NCBI GenBank assembly: GCA_003248315.1
Contig: QKWM01000004.1
Location: 2,232,001 to 2,296,000 of the forward strand
From: Streptomyces sp. SW4
GTDB taxonomy: Bacteria; Actinomycetota; Actinomycetes; Streptomycetales; Streptomycetaceae
Length of the DNA: 64,000 nt
Reading direction: 5' to 3'
The translations under genes and the position numbers were made by a program. A model generated the notes under the pieces. That model made no database searches, had not been told where the DNA came from, and saw only the letters and a program-made list of their open reading frames with translations. Below, in pieces: positions 10,558 through 21,232 of this stretch (position 1 is its first letter; each line of letters opens with the position of its first letter).

Positions 10558-10953
10558 TCAGGCGTCCACGGCCTCGACGCGGATCGGGTCGCCGCTGCGG
10601 ACCGTCGCCAGCAGGCGGGGGTCTCCGTCGAGGCGGCCCATCACATTGCACGGACTCGCGAGGCGGCATTCGTCGCCTCGCGAGATCGGCGTCGGCCCGT
10701 AGGGGAGGGCCAGGGCGTCGCCGTCGGTCCAGAAGGCGACTGTTCCCGGCTCGACGACCTGCCGGGCGTCCGTTTCACGTGAAACCGACACACCTGTGTC
10801 GAAGTACACCTCCTCACCCCAGGTGTTGGCGCTCGCCGTCAGCGGCAGAGCCTTGAGCAGCGCCTGGGTGGTGGCGGTGTCGTCGAGGGTCGCGGTGAGG
10901 TGTCCCGCGGGCCAGGAAATCCGTATCTGCGTCTGCTGTCCCTGTGTGTCCAT
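10558..10953 (-). CDS. Cyclophilin-like fold protein (TM1367-type)
   Basis: A 131-residue protein whose pattern fits the small cyclophilin-like family: IRISWPAGHLTATLDDTATT, ALLKALPLTASANTWGEEVY, GTVAFWTDGDALALPYGPTP and VMGRLDGDPRLLATVRSGD. No enzymatic activity is established for this family. The codons for SVSRETD are written by a perfect parS site at 10772-10785. The gene is divergent from cydA and shares its upstream region. The frame is intact. Confidence 0.8.
   Translation of the reverse strand: MDTQGQQTQIRISWPAGHLTATLDDTATTQALLKALPLTASANTWGEEVYFDTGVSVSRETDARQVVEPGTVAFWTDGDALALPYGPTPISRGDECRLASPCNVMGRLDGDPRLLATVRSGDPIRVEAVDA
10772..10785. promoter_or_regulatory. parS site (perfect) inside a coding region
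   Basis: GTTTCACGTGAAAC matches the Streptomyces ParB-binding consensus exactly. It lies within the cyclophilin-fold gene, where it encodes Val-Ser-Arg-Glu-Thr. Confidence 0.88.
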
Positions 10954-11055
10954 GGCGCGGATTCAACAAGATGTTGAAGTCCTTGCCAAGGGGTTGACGT
11001 CACAGGGGACCCCCCTACCGGTGTCGAAAAGCTGTACGTCATAATGGCTTGTGAA

Positions 11056-11071
11056 TGTGAACGCGTTCACA
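11056..11071. promoter_or_regulatory. Rex operator upstream of cydA
   Basis: TGTGAACGCGTTCACA is a perfect 16-bp palindrome and matches the known Rex operator of Streptomyces cydABCD. Rex is the NADH/NAD-sensing repressor that releases this site when oxygen is low. It lies 105 bases before the cydA start. Confidence 0.93.
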
Positions 11072-11175
11072 AGCTCGGTCATGTCGCCTTCGAAATGGGT
11101 GCGACATACACGCATGCGCCGCTGAAACCATGGCGGTGTGGTGACGTGGCGTGGCGATGTAAGGAGAACGACGAC

Positions 11176-12681
11176 GTGGACATGGCTCTGGCGCCAGAAA
11201 CGCTGGCGCGCTGGCAGTTCGGCATCACCACCGTCTACCACTTCCTGTTCGTCCCCCTGACGATCTCGCTGGCCGCGCTCACGGCCGGCCTGGAGACCGC
11301 CTGGGTGCGCACGGGGAAGGAGAAGTACCTCCGGGCGACCAAGTTCTGGGGCAAGCTCTTCCTGATCAACATCGCCATGGGCGTGGTCACCGGCATCGTC
11401 CAGGAGTTCCAGTTCGGCATGAACTGGTCGGACTACTCCCGGTTCGTCGGCGACGTCTTCGGCGCTCCCCTCGCCTTCGAGGCCCTGATCGCCTTCTTCT
11501 TCGAGTCGACCTTCATCGGCCTGTGGATCTTCGGCTGGGACAAGCTGCCCAAGAAGATCCACCTCGCCTGCATCTGGATGGTCTCGCTCGGCACCCTGCT
11601 GTCGGCGTACTTCATCCTCGCGGCGAACTCCTGGATGCAGCACCCGGTCGGCTACCGCATCAACGAGGAGAAGGGCCGGGCCGAGCTGACCGACTTCTGG
11701 GCGGTCCTGACCCAGAACACCACGCTCAACCAGGTCTTCCACAGCTTCTCCGCGGCCTTCCTGACCGGTGGCGCCTTCATGGTGGGCATCGCCGCCTTCC
11801 ACCTGATGCGCAAGAAGCACATCCCGGTGATGCGCACCTCGCTCCGGCTCGGCCTGGTCACGATGGCGGTCGGCGGTCTGCTCACCGCGGTCAGCGGCGA
11901 CACCCTCGGCAAGGTCATGTACGAGCAGCAGCCGATGAAGATGGCCGCCGCCGAGGCGCTGTGGGACGGCGAGGAACCGGCGCCCTTCTCGGTCTTCGCC
12001 TACGGAGACGTCGACAAGGGCCACAACAAGGTGGCCCTGGAGATCCCCGGCCTGCTCTCCTTCCTCGCCCACAGCGACTTCGAGTCGTACGTCCCGGGAA
12101 TCAACGACACCAACGAGGCCCTGCAGGAGAAGTTCGGCCCTGGTGACTACAAGCCCATCGTCCCCGTCGCCTACTGGGGCTTCCGCTGGATGATCGGCTT
12201 CGGCATGGCGTCCTTCTCCCTCGGTCTGCTGGGTCTGTGGCTGACCCGGAAGAAGTTCCTGCTGCCCGCCGCCCACCGGACCGGCGAGGACGAGGTACCG
12301 CACCTGGTGCTGTTCAAGAAGCCGCTCGGGGCGAAGCTCACCCGGCTGTACTGGCTGGCGGCCCTGTGGACGATGGGCTTCCCGCTGATCGCCAACTCCT
12401 GGGGCTGGATCTTCACCGAGATGGGCCGTCAGCCGTGGGTCGTCTACGGCCTGTTCCAGACGCGCGACGCGGTCTCCCCCGGTGTCTCCCAGGCCGAGGT
12501 CCTCACCTCGATGATCGCCTTCACTCTGCTCTACGCGATCCTCGCCGTCATCGAGGTCAGGCTGCTGGCCAAGTACGTCAAGGCCGGTCCGCCCGAGCTG
12601 ACCGAGGCCGACCTCAACCCGCCCACGAAGATCGGCGGCGACGCCCGTGACGCCGACAAGCCGATGGCCTTCTCCTACTAG
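11176..12681 (+). CDS. cydA: Cytochrome bd ubiquinol/menaquinol oxidase subunit I
   Basis: About 501 residues with the subunit I landmarks: ARWQFGITTVYHFLFVPLTI with the early haem-ligand His, GVVTGIVQEFQFGMNW, FFFESTFIGLWIFGW, MQHPVGY and the GRQPWVVYG motif. It is a multipass protein that oxidises menaquinol and reduces oxygen at low oxygen tension. The GTG at 11176 (VDMALAPETLARWQF) with AAGGAG upstream is the best start. The frame stays open to 11044, but that would put the Rex operator inside the gene. It is the first gene of cydA-cydB-cydCD. The frame is intact. Confidence 0.97.
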   Translation: MDMALAPETLARWQFGITTVYHFLFVPLTISLAALTAGLETAWVRTGKEKYLRATKFWGKLFLINIAMGVVTGIVQEFQFGMNWSDYSRFVGDVFGAPLAFEALIAFFFESTFIGLWIFGWDKLPKKIHLACIWMVSLGTLLSAYFILAANSWMQHPVGYRINEEKGRAELTDFWAVLTQNTTLNQVFHSFSAAFLTGGAFMVGIAAFHLMRKKHIPVMRTSLRLGLVTMAVGGLLTAVSGDTLGKVMYEQQPMKMAAAEALWDGEEPAPFSVFAYGDVDKGHNKVALEIPGLLSFLAHSDFESYVPGINDTNEALQEKFGPGDYKPIVPVAYWGFRWMIGFGMASFSLGLLGLWLTRKKFLLPAAHRTGEDEVPHLVLFKKPLGAKLTRLYWLAALWTMGFPLIANSWGWIFTEMGRQPWVVYGLFQTRDAVSPGVSQAEVLTSMIAFTLLYAILAVIEVRLLAKYVKAGPPELTEADLNPPTKIGGDARDADKPMAFSY

Positions 12682-12701
12682 GCCGAGGGAGCTGCACAGT
12701 C

Positions 12702-13706
12702 ATGGAACTGCACGACGTCTGGTTCGTCCTGATCGCCTTCCTGTGGACCGGCTACTTCTTCCTGGAGGGCTTCGACTTCGGGGTCGGCGTCCTGACGAAG
12801 CTGCTGGCCCGGAACCGGCCCGAGAAGCGGGTGCTGATCAACACCATCGGCCCCGTCTGGGACGGCAACGAGGTCTGGCTGCTCACGGCCGGCGGCGCTA
12901 CCTTCGCCGCCTTCCCCGAGTGGTACGCCACGCTGTTCTCCGGGTTCTACCTGCCACTGCTGGTCATCCTGCTCTGCCTGATCGTGCGGGGCGTGGCCTT
13001 CGAGTACCGGGTGAAGCGGCCCGAGGAGAACTGGCAGCGCAACTGGGAGACCGCCATCTTCTGGACCTCGCTGATCCCGGCGTTCCTGTGGGGCGTGGCC
13101 TTCGGCAACATCGTCCGGGGCGTGAAGATCGACCGGGAGCTGGAGTACGTCGGCACGGTCGGGGATCTCCTCAACCCGTACGCGCTGCTCGGCGGTCTGG
13201 TGACGCTGTCGCTGTTCACCTTCCACGGGACGGTGTTCACGGCGCTGAAGACCGTGGGGGAGATCCGCACGCGGGCACGGAAGCTCGCGCTGCGCGTCGG
13301 ACTGCTCACGGCCGTGCTGGCATCGGTCTTCCTGGTGTGGACGCAGCTCGACAACGGTGACGGCGCGAGCCTGGTGGCCCTCGTGGTGGCGGTCGCCGCT
13401 CTGGTCGCCGCGCTGATGGCCAACCAGGCCGGGCGCGAGGGCTGGTCGTTCACCCTGTCCGGCGTCACCGTCGTGGCCGCCGTGGCGATGCTCTTCCTGA
13501 CGCTCTTCCCGAACGTCATGCCGTCGACGCTGAACGAGGACTGGAGCCTCACCGTCACCAACGCCTCGTCCAGCCCGTACACCCTGAAGATCATGACCTG
13601 GCTGGCGGCGATCGCCACTCCGCTCGTGCTGCTCTACCAGGGGTGGACGTACTGGGTGTTCCGCAAGCGCATCGGCACCCAGCACCTCGCCGACGCCGCG
13701 CACTGA
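12702..13706 (+). CDS. cydB: Cytochrome bd oxidase subunit II
   Basis: A 334-residue polytopic membrane protein starting MELHDVWFVLIAFLWTGYFF, followed by LEGFDFGVGVL and the GPVWDGNEVWLLTAGGA motif typical of CydB. It pairs with CydA and helps hold the haem groups. It starts 20 bases after the cydA stop, within the same operon. It ends five bases before a parS site that overlaps the next gene's start. Confidence 0.97.
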   Translation: MELHDVWFVLIAFLWTGYFFLEGFDFGVGVLTKLLARNRPEKRVLINTIGPVWDGNEVWLLTAGGATFAAFPEWYATLFSGFYLPLLVILLCLIVRGVAFEYRVKRPEENWQRNWETAIFWTSLIPAFLWGVAFGNIVRGVKIDRELEYVGTVGDLLNPYALLGGLVTLSLFTFHGTVFTALKTVGEIRTRARKLALRVGLLTAVLASVFLVWTQLDNGDGASLVALVVAVAALVAALMANQAGREGWSFTLSGVTVVAAVAMLFLTLFPNVMPSTLNEDWSLTVTNASSSPYTLKIMTWLAAIATPLVLLYQGWTYWVFRKRIGTQHLADAAH

Positions 13707-13711
13707 GGGCT

Positions 13712-13725
13712 GTTTCACGTGAAAC
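13712..13725. promoter_or_regulatory. parS site (perfect) covering the cydCD start codon
   Basis: GTTTCACGTGAAAC exactly matches the ParB-binding consensus. The GTG at 13719-13721, in the centre of the palindrome, is the start codon of cydCD. The site lies inside the cyd operon, between cydB and cydCD. Confidence 0.9.
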
Positions 13726-16700
13726 CCATCGACCCCCGCCTGGTGCGGTACGCCCGCACCACCCGGCACTTCCTGATCGCGGTCGTCGGACTGGGCACCG
13801 TGGGCGCGTGCCTGGTCATCGCGCAGGCCATGCTCATCGCGGAGATCGTGGTGGGCGCCTTCCAGGACGACCGCGGTGTCGCCGATCTGCGCACTCCCCT
13901 GCTGCTTCTGGTGGCCGTCGCCGGCGGCCGGGCGCTGGTCGGCTGGCTCACCGAGCTGGCCGCGCACCGGGCGAGCGCGGCCGTGAAGTCCGAGCTGCGG
14001 GGGAGGCTGCTGGAGCGGGCCACCGCGCTCGGACCCGGGTGGCTGGGCGGACAGCGGACGGGATCGCTGGTCAACCTGGCCACCCGCGGCATCGACGCCC
14101 TGGACGACTACTTCTCCCGCTACCTGCCGCAGCTGGGGCTCGCGGTGGTCGTACCGGTGGCGGTGCTGGTGCGGATCGTCACCGAGGACTGGGTGTCCGC
14201 GGCCATCATCGTCGGCACCCTCCCGCTGATCCCGGTCTTCATGGTGCTGATCGGCTGGGCCACCCAGTCCCGGATGGACCGGCAGTGGCGGCTGCTGTCC
14301 CGGCTGTCCGGTCATTTCCTGGACGTGGTCGCGGGGCTGCCCACCCTGAAGGTGTTCGGCCGGGCCAAGGCGCAGGCCGAGTCCATCAAACGCATCACCG
14401 GTGAGTACCGGCAGGCGACCATGCGCACGCTGCGCATCGCCTTCCTGTCCTCCTTCGCACTGGAGCTGCTGGCCACGCTCTCCGTGGCGCTGGTCGCGGT
14501 GACCATCGGCATGCGGCTCGTGCACGGCGACATGGAGCTGTACGACGGGCTGGTGGTGCTCATCCTCGCGCCGGAGGCCTATCTGCCGCTGCGGCAGGTG
14601 GGCGCCCAGTACCACGCGGCGGCCGAGGGCCTCGGCGCCGCCGAGGAGATCTTCGACGTCCTGGAGACCTCCGCGCCGGACCGTGGCACCGGCGCCGTTC
14701 CGGCGGGCGGCCTCCGCTTCGACGGCGTGACCGTGCGCTACCCCGGGCGGCCGGGGAACGCCGTGTCGGACGTGAGCTTCACCGTCGAGCCCGGCGAGAC
14801 GGTCGCGCTGGTCGGCCCGAGCGGATCGGGAAGTCGACCCTCCTCGACGTGCTGCTGGGGTTCGTGCGGCCGGCCGCGGGCCGGGTCCTGGTCGGAGGCG
14901 CCGATCTGGCCGGTCTCGACCTCGCGCAGTGGCACGCCCGGGTCGCCTGGGTGCCGCAGCGGCCCCACCTGTTCGCCGGGACCATCGCCGAGAACGTCCG
15001 GCTGGCCCGGCCCGACGCCGACGGCACCGCCGTACGCCGTGCGCTGCGGGACGCCGGGCGCTGGAGTTCGTCGACGCGCTGCCCGAGGGCGTGGACACGG
15101 TCCTCGGGGAGGAGGGACCGGGCTGTCCGCGGGCAGCGGCAGCGGCTGGCGCTGGCCCGGGCGTTCCTCGCGGACCGGCCGGTCCTGCTGCTCGACGAGC
15201 CGACGGCGGCCCTGGACGGGGCGACGGAGGCCGAGGTCGTGGCCGCGGTACGACGGCTCGCCGAGGGCCGGACGGTCCTGCTCGTGGTGCACCGTCCGGC
15301 GCTCCTGGAGGTGGCCGACCGGGTGGTGCGGCTGGAGGAGCCGCCGGCCGGCACGGCGCCGGCCGCCGCCGGGGACGCGGCCCTGGACCGCCGCGTCGAC
15401 GAAGGGGTGCCGCTCGGCGAGACGGCCGAGCCGGTCGCCGCCGGCACCGCGCCCGAGGCGCGCGGCGGTGTCCTCGCCCGGGTCCGCGCGATGTCCGCGG
15501 CCCGCCGGGGCGGCTCGGTCTGGCGCTGCTGCTCGGCAGCCTCGCGCTCGGCAGTGCCGTCGGTCTGATGGCCACCTCGGGATGGCTGATCTCGCGGGCC
15601 TCGCAGCAGCCGCCGGTGCTCTATCTCATGCTGGCCGTGACGGCGACGCGTGCCTTCGGCATCGGGCGCGCGGTCTTCCGGTACGCGGAGCGGCTCGTGT
15701 CGCACGACGCCGTGCTGCGCATGCTGGCCGACACCCGGGTCGCCGTCTACCGGCGCCTCGAGCGGCTGGCTCCCGCCGGTCTGCGCCGCAGCCGCCGGGG
15801 AGATCTGCTGGCGAGGCTCGTCGGCGACGTGGACGCGCTCCAGGACTACTGGCTGCGCTGGCTGCTTCCCGCCGGGGCGCGGTGGTCGTCTCCGCCGCGT
15901 CCGTGGGTTCACCGCGTGGCTGCTGCCGGAGGCCGGGGCCGTACTCGCGGCCGGGCTGCTGGCGGCCGGGGCGGGAGTCCCGCTGATCACCGCCGGCGTG
16001 GCGCGGCGGGCCGAGCGCAGGCTCGCCCCCGCCCGGGGCGTGCTCGCGACCCGGGTGGCCGACCTGCTCACCGGCACCGCCGAACTCACCGTCGCCGGCG
16101 CGCTGCCGGCCCGGACGGCCGCGGCACGGCGGGCCGACGGCACCCTCACGGCGATCGCCTCCCGCGGGGCCACCGCGACCGCGCTCGGCGACGGGCTCAC
16201 CGCGCTGATCTCCGGCTGACGGGGCCGCCGCCGCGCTGGTCGCCGTCGGGGCGGTGGCCGACGGCAGGCTGGACGGCCTGCTGACGGCGGTCGTGATCCT
16301 CACGGCGCTGGCCGCGTTCGAGGCCGTCCTCGGGCTGCCGCTCGCCGTGCAGTACCGGCAGCGGGTGCGCAGGAGCGCCGAGCGCGTGTACGAGGTGCTC
16401 GACGCGCCCGATCCCGTACAGGAGCCGGAGCAGCCCCGCCCCGCGCCCGCCTCGCCGTTCCCGGTCGCCGTCAGGGGCCTGCGGGCCCGTCACCCCGGCC
16501 AGGACCGGGAGGCGCTGGCCGGCCTCGACCTGACCCTGGAGGAAGGGCGGCGCGTCGCCGTGGTCGGCCCCTCCGGTTCGGGCAAGACCACCCTGGCGCA
16601 GGTGCTGCTGCGGTTCCTGGACGCCGAGGCCGGCTCCTACACGCTGGCCGGCGTGGACGCCTACGCCCTGGCCGGCGACGACGTACGCGGGCTCGTCGGA

Positions 16701-17207
16701 CTGTGCGCCCAGGACGCGCACCTCTTCGACAGCTCGGTGCGCGAGAACCTTCTGCTGGCCAGGAGGGAGGCCACGGAGGAGGAGCTGCGCGGCGCCCTCG
16801 GCCGGGCCCGGCTGCTGGAGTGGGCCGACGGCCTGCCCGACGGACTCGACACGCTGGTCGGGGAGCACGGGGCCAGGCTCTCCGGCGGCCAGCGGCAGCG
16901 GCTGGCGCTGGCCAGGGCGCTGCTGGCCGGCTTCCCGGTGCTGGTGCTGGACGAGCCCGCCGAACACCTCGACCTGCCGACGGCCGACGCGCTCACCGCC
17001 GATCTGCTGGCCGCGACCGAGGGCCGTACGACGCTGCTGATCACGCACCGGCTGGCCGGGCTGGAGGCCGTGGACGAGGTGATCGTCCTGGACGAGGGGC
17101 GCGTCGTGCAGCGGGGCGCGTTCGCGGAGCTGGCCGCCGTGGCGGGGCCGCTGCGGGAGATGATCGAGCGGGAGGCGGCGTCGGAGCCGGCGGCGATGAC
17201 GCGTTAG
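13719..17207 (+). CDS. cydCD: Fused CydD-CydC ABC exporter for cytochrome bd assembly
   Basis: The gene encodes two ABC half-transporters in one chain of about 1,165 residues. The first has six membrane helices, then LVGPSGSG with the Walker A repaired, SAGQRQRLALARAFL and LLLDEPTAALDG. The second has membrane helices, then VVGPSGSGKTTLAQVLL, LSGGQRQRLALARALL and VLVLDEPAEHLDL. CydDC exports reducing thiols or related small molecules needed to mature the bd oxidase. Six or seven single-base losses in G/C runs, near 14830, 15058, 15119, 15520, 15880 and 16215, break the frame. Both halves keep complete motifs, so sequencing error is the likely cause. The GTG start is inside a parS site. Confidence 0.94.
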
Positions 17208-17328
17208 CCGACGCCCGCCGGACCGACCGGCCTCGGCCGCTCCTCGGTGAGGGAGGGGCCGGCCGGGATGCCCGGACAAACCCTGAATCCCGACTTTCCG
17301 GAACAAAACCGGCTCATTAGGCTCGGGC

Positions 17329-19024
17329 ATGCCCACAGCGCCCTCGCCCGGCCCCCGGCCGCTCCGGTCCGGCGCCTCGGCGGACCTGCGGACAGAACTG
17401 CGGACCCGGATGCCGAAGCTGCTGGAGGCGATGCGGTCGGTCGGCAGCGGCCTGGAACTGCACGCCACGCTGAACCGCATCTGCGAGACGGCGGCCGCCC
17501 TCGCGGAGGCCCGGTACGCGGCCATCGGCGTCGTCGCGGAGGACGGCGACGGCCTCGCCGACTTCGTCCACCACGGCGTGGACGAGGCGACCGCCCGCCG
17601 GATCGGACGACTGCCCGACGGACACAAGGGCCTGCTCGGCGCTCTGCTCCGCGACCCCGGGCCGGTCCGGCTCACGGACCTCACCGAGGACCCGCGCTCC
17701 TGCGGGTTCCCGCCGCACCATCCGCCGATGCGCGGCTTCCTCGGCGTGCCCATCCGGGTCCACGGCGAGGTCTTCGGGAACCTCTACCTCGCCGACAAAC
17801 GCGACGGCGAACCGTTCGACGACTACGACCTGGCCATGGTCCGGGTCCTGGCCACGGAGGCCGGCATCGCCATCGGCAACGCCCGGCTGTACGAGGCGGC
17901 CCAGCAGCGGGAGCGCTGGATCGACGGGTCGGTCGCCGTCACCACCGCCCTGCTGTCCGGCGGAGACACCGAGGAGGCGCTCCAGGTCGTCGCCGAGCAG
18001 GCCCGCCGGCTCTCGGGGCGGCCGCCGGTGTCGTGCTGCTGCCGCTCGACGGAGGCGGCCTGGAGATCGCGGCCGTGGCCTCGGCCCGGGCGACGGAGGC
18101 ACCGGGCACCGTGATCCCGGCGGAGAGCGGGATCGTCCGCCCGCTCCTCGACGGTCAGGCCCTCCACGTGGACGACGCGGCCACCGATCCCGGACGAGCC
18201 GGGGGTTCGCGCGCGCCTACGGCCCCACCATGCTGCTGCCGCTGTGCATCGACGGCCGGGTGCTCGGCGGGCTCGTCATGCCGCGGGCGCGGGGCGAGCA
18301 CCCGTACGGCCGGGCGGAGCGCGCCCTGGCCGAGCAGTTCGCCGCCCAGGCCGCGCTGGCGCTGGTGATGGCCGAGGCCCAGCGCGACCGGGAACGGCTC
18401 GCGGTGTACGAGGACCGGGACCGCATCGCCCGGGACCTGCACGACCTCGTCATCCAGCGGCTGTTCGCCACCGGGATGATGCTGGAGAACGCCCACCGCC
18501 GGACGGCCGCGCCCGAGGTGCGCGACGGGGTCGGCCGGGCCGTGGAGGAACTGGACGTCACGATCCAGGAGATCCGCTCGGCGATCTTCGCGCTGCGGGA
18601 GCCCGGCGAGGAACCGTCGGGGCTGCGTCGAAGGGTGCTGCGGGAGATCACCACGGCCGCGGTGGCGCTCGGCTTCACGCCCTCCCACCGCTGCGTCGGC
18701 CCGGTCGACAGCGCGGTCGGCGAGCCGGCCGGCAAGAACCTCGTCGCCGCGCTGCGCGAGGCGCTGTCCAACGCCTTCCGGCACGCCCGCGCCACGCGGA
18801 TCGAGGTCGTCGTGGACGCCACCGTGACGCTGCCGGACGGCCGGCCCGGAGTGCGGCTGACCGTCGCGGACGACGGTGTCGGCATTCCGGAGGGCGGCGG
18901 CCGGCGCAGCGGTCTGCACAACCTCCGGCGCAGGGCGGAGTCCCTGGGCGGCAGCTGCCGGATCGAGCCGGGCATCGGGCCGGAGGGCGCGGGGACGACG
19001 GTCGTGTGGGAGGTCCCGCACTGA
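17329..19024 (+). CDS. GAF-GAF sensor histidine kinase (DevS/NarL-type partner)
   Basis: About 565 residues after repair of single-base losses near 18022 and 18196. Two GAF domains (about residues 40-200 and 215-360) come first. The HisKA_3 dimer domain follows with the phosphoacceptor His in DRIARDLHDLVIQRLFA, then a HATPase domain with ALREALSNAFRHA and VADDGVGIP, ending TTVVWEVPH. This is the architecture of DevS/DosS-type redox or oxygen sensors that phosphorylate NarL-type regulators. No response regulator lies next to it. Its position behind the Rex-controlled cyd operon suggests a redox link, which is inference. Confidence 0.9.
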
Positions 19025-19214
19025 CGCCTCCGCACCCGACCGGGCCGGCGTGACCTGTCGCGGTCGGCGTGTCCCGGGGAGTTCGCCGCGTGTCGTCGTC
19101 CGGGACGGTCGCGGCCCCGCCCGGCGCCGGAACTGACCCGTGTGCAGCAACCGGTAACCCGGCCGTACGACCTGAACATGACCCGGGTCCCGCCCAGGGG
19201 CCACGATCGCTGAC

Positions 19215-20264
19215 ATGCGCTCACCTCGCCGTCATCCCCTGCTCGTTCCGGTGCTGCTGTGTGCGCTCGCCGTGCTCGCCGCGCGCCCCACCGACTCCAC
19301 GGACGCGGACGGCGGCTCCGGGACGGAGGCCGGCGCGCAGGTGGCCCGGCTCTACGAGGACGCGGCCAAGGCCTCGCAGCAGTACGAGAAGGGGCGGCGG
19401 GCGGCGGAGGAGCAGCGGGCGAAGGCACGGCGGTACGAGGAACTCCTGGACCGGCAGCGGCAGGAGATCGCCGTCATGAACGAGGACCTGGGCCGGATCG
19501 CCCGCGCCCAGTACCGCAACGGCGGCGGGCTTCCGATCACGGCGCAGATGCTCCTCGCGGACGACCCGGAGAAGGTGATGCGGGGTCAGCGGGTGCTGGG
19601 CAAGGCGAACGCCGCGGTCAACAACGCCATCGACAAGAGCCGTCGGGCCGAGGCGCGGCTGGCCGCCGACGAGGCGAAGGCGGCGGCGGCCTGGCAGGCG
19701 CTGGACAAGCGCAACGCCGAGCTGGCCCGGCTGAAGCGGGACATCGAACGGAAGCTGGAGGCGGCCAAGGCCCGGTTGCAGGGTGAGGCCGCTGCCTCGG
19801 TGGCCGCCGGTTCCTGCCCCGGCGCCGTCCGTCTCGACCAGCCGGAGGAGCACTTCGCCCGCCGGTGGGTGGCGCCGGTGGACTCCTACGACCTGTCCGC
19901 CTCCTTCGGCAGCGGCGGCTCCCGCTGGGCGGGCCGGCACACCGGCCAGGACTTCGCGGTGCCGGTGGGCACACCGGTGCGGGCGGTCGGCGCCGGGCGG
20001 GTGGTGCAGGTCTCGTGCGGCGGCGCCTTCGGCATGCAGGTCGTCCTGGAGCACGCGGGCGGCTACTACACGCAGTACGCCCACCTCGCGTCCGCCGCCG
20101 TCGACCAGGGCGACCGGGTCGAGCCCGGCCAGTGGATCGGTCAGTCCGGCAACACCGGCAACTCCACCGGGCCGCACCTGCACTTCGAGGTGCGGGTGAC
20201 GCCGTCGATGGGCTCGGCGGTCGATCCGGTGCCGTGGCTGAGCCGGCGCGGCGTGGCGCTCTGA
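19215..20264 (+). CDS. Secreted M23 (LytM) peptidase with coiled coil
   Basis: A 349-residue protein with a Sec-type signal (LLVPVLLCALAVLAA), a long charged coiled coil (about residues 45-195, for example RYEELLDRQRQEIAVMNEDL), and a C-terminal LytM domain. The zinc-binding His/Asp pair is in RHTGQDFAVPVG and the catalytic pair in HLHFEVRV. It probably cleaves peptidoglycan cross-bridges outside the membrane. The coiled coil resembles EnvC/NlpD-like activators. The start ATG 19215 gives a proper signal peptide. The frame is intact, and the gene looks monocistronic. Confidence 0.92.
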   Translation: MRSPRRHPLLVPVLLCALAVLAARPTDSTDADGGSGTEAGAQVARLYEDAAKASQQYEKGRRAAEEQRAKARRYEELLDRQRQEIAVMNEDLGRIARAQYRNGGGLPITAQMLLADDPEKVMRGQRVLGKANAAVNNAIDKSRRAEARLAADEAKAAAAWQALDKRNAELARLKRDIERKLEAAKARLQGEAAASVAAGSCPGAVRLDQPEEHFARRWVAPVDSYDLSASFGSGGSRWAGRHTGQDFAVPVGTPVRAVGAGRVVQVSCGGAFGMQVVLEHAGGYYTQYAHLASAAVDQGDRVEPGQWIGQSGNTGNSTGPHLHFEVRVTPSMGSAVDPVPWLSRRGVAL

Positions 20265-20284
20265 CCGGTCCCGGGCCGGGGCGG

Positions 20285-21172
20285 CTACGAGGCCTGCGCC
20301 AGCAACTGCTCGATGACGACCGCGACCCCGTCGTCGTTGTTGGCGACGGTGCGGCCGGACGCGGCGGCGACCACGTCCGGGTGCGCGTTGCCCATGGCGT
20401 ACGACTGGCCCGCCCAGGTGAGCATCTCGACGTCGTTGGGCATGTCGCCGAACGCGACGACCTCCTCGTGCGAGATGCCGCGCTCGGCACAGCACAGGGC
20501 GAGCGTGCTGGCCTTGGAGACCCCGGGCCCGCTGATCTCCAGCAGGGCGCTGGGGCTGGAGCGGGTGACGTTGGCGCGGTCGCCGAGGGCGACGCGGGCC
20601 AGGGTGAGGAAGGCGTCGGGGTCCATCTCGGGGTGGAAGGCCAGGATCTTCAGCACCGGCTCGTCGGCGGCGGGGCCGTCCGGGCCCAGCAGTTCCTCGG
20701 CGCTCCGCAGGACGTCGGGGACCTCCATGTGCAGCTTCGGGTAGTCGGGCTCCTGGTTGAAGCCGTACGTCTGCTCCACGGCGTACACCGTGCCGGGCGC
20801 CGCCTCCCGCAGCAGGCGTACGGCGTCCAGCGCGTTCTCCCGGGCCAGCTCGCGCACCTTGACGAAACGGTGGGCGCCGGGGCCGCCGTGCAGGTCGACC
20901 ACGGCGGCGCCGTTGCCGCAGATGGCGAGGCCGTGACCGTGGACATGGTCGCTGACGACGTCCATCCAGCGGGCGGGGCGGCCGGTGACGAAGAAGACCT
21001 CGATCCCGGCCTCCTCCGCGGCCGCCAGTGCGGCGACCGTGCGCGGGGACACCGACTTGTCGTCGCGCAGCAGGGTGCCGTCGAGGTCGGTGGCGATCAG
21101 CCGCGGACGTGCCGTGGCCGCCGGGGTGCGGTGCTGTCGGGTCGCTGAGGTCACCAGGTCATTGTTCCGCAT
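20285..21172 (-). CDS. HAD-superfamily (Cof-type) phosphatase
   Basis: A Cof/IIB-type HAD hydrolase. Motif I is in RLIATDLDGTLLRDD, motif II in VFFVTGRP, and motif IV in EVVAFGDMPNDVEMLTWAG. It likely dephosphorylates sugar phosphates or cofactor phosphates in the cytoplasm. It is paralogous to the protein encoded at 30329-31148, which has the same layout. The start is set at ATG 21172 (MRNNDLVTSAT). GTG 21154 is an alternative, and neither has a good ribosome site. The frame is intact and the gene is convergent with the M23 peptidase gene, 20 bases away. Confidence 0.9.
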   Translation of the reverse strand: MRNNDLVTSATRQHRTPAATARPRLIATDLDGTLLRDDKSVSPRTVAALAAAEEAGIEVFFVTGRPARWMDVVSDHVHGHGLAICGNGAAVVDLHGGPGAHRFVKVRELARENALDAVRLLREAAPGTVYAVEQTYGFNQEPDYPKLHMEVPDVLRSAEELLGPDGPAADEPVLKILAFHPEMDPDAFLTLARVALGDRANVTRSSPSALLEISGPGVSKASTLALCCAERGISHEEVVAFGDMPNDVEMLTWAGQSYAMGNAHPDVVAAASGRTVANNDDGVAVVIEQLLAQAS

Positions 21173-21232
21173 ATGCCCGCACGGGCGTGCGGGAGTCCGC
21201 ACATATGTGAGCCACGGCTCCCCGTCGCGGGC

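Noticed and set aside
11044..11175. N-terminal extension of CydA back to an ATG at 11044
   Set aside because: It would place the Rex operator and promoter inside the gene, and the extension has no CydA similarity. GTG 11176 has a ribosome site.
12678..15575. 965-residue minus-strand frame opposite cydB and cydCD
   Set aside because: Arg/Pro/Gly-rich composition typical of antisense shadows. The plus strand has clear CydB and CydDC motifs over the same bases.
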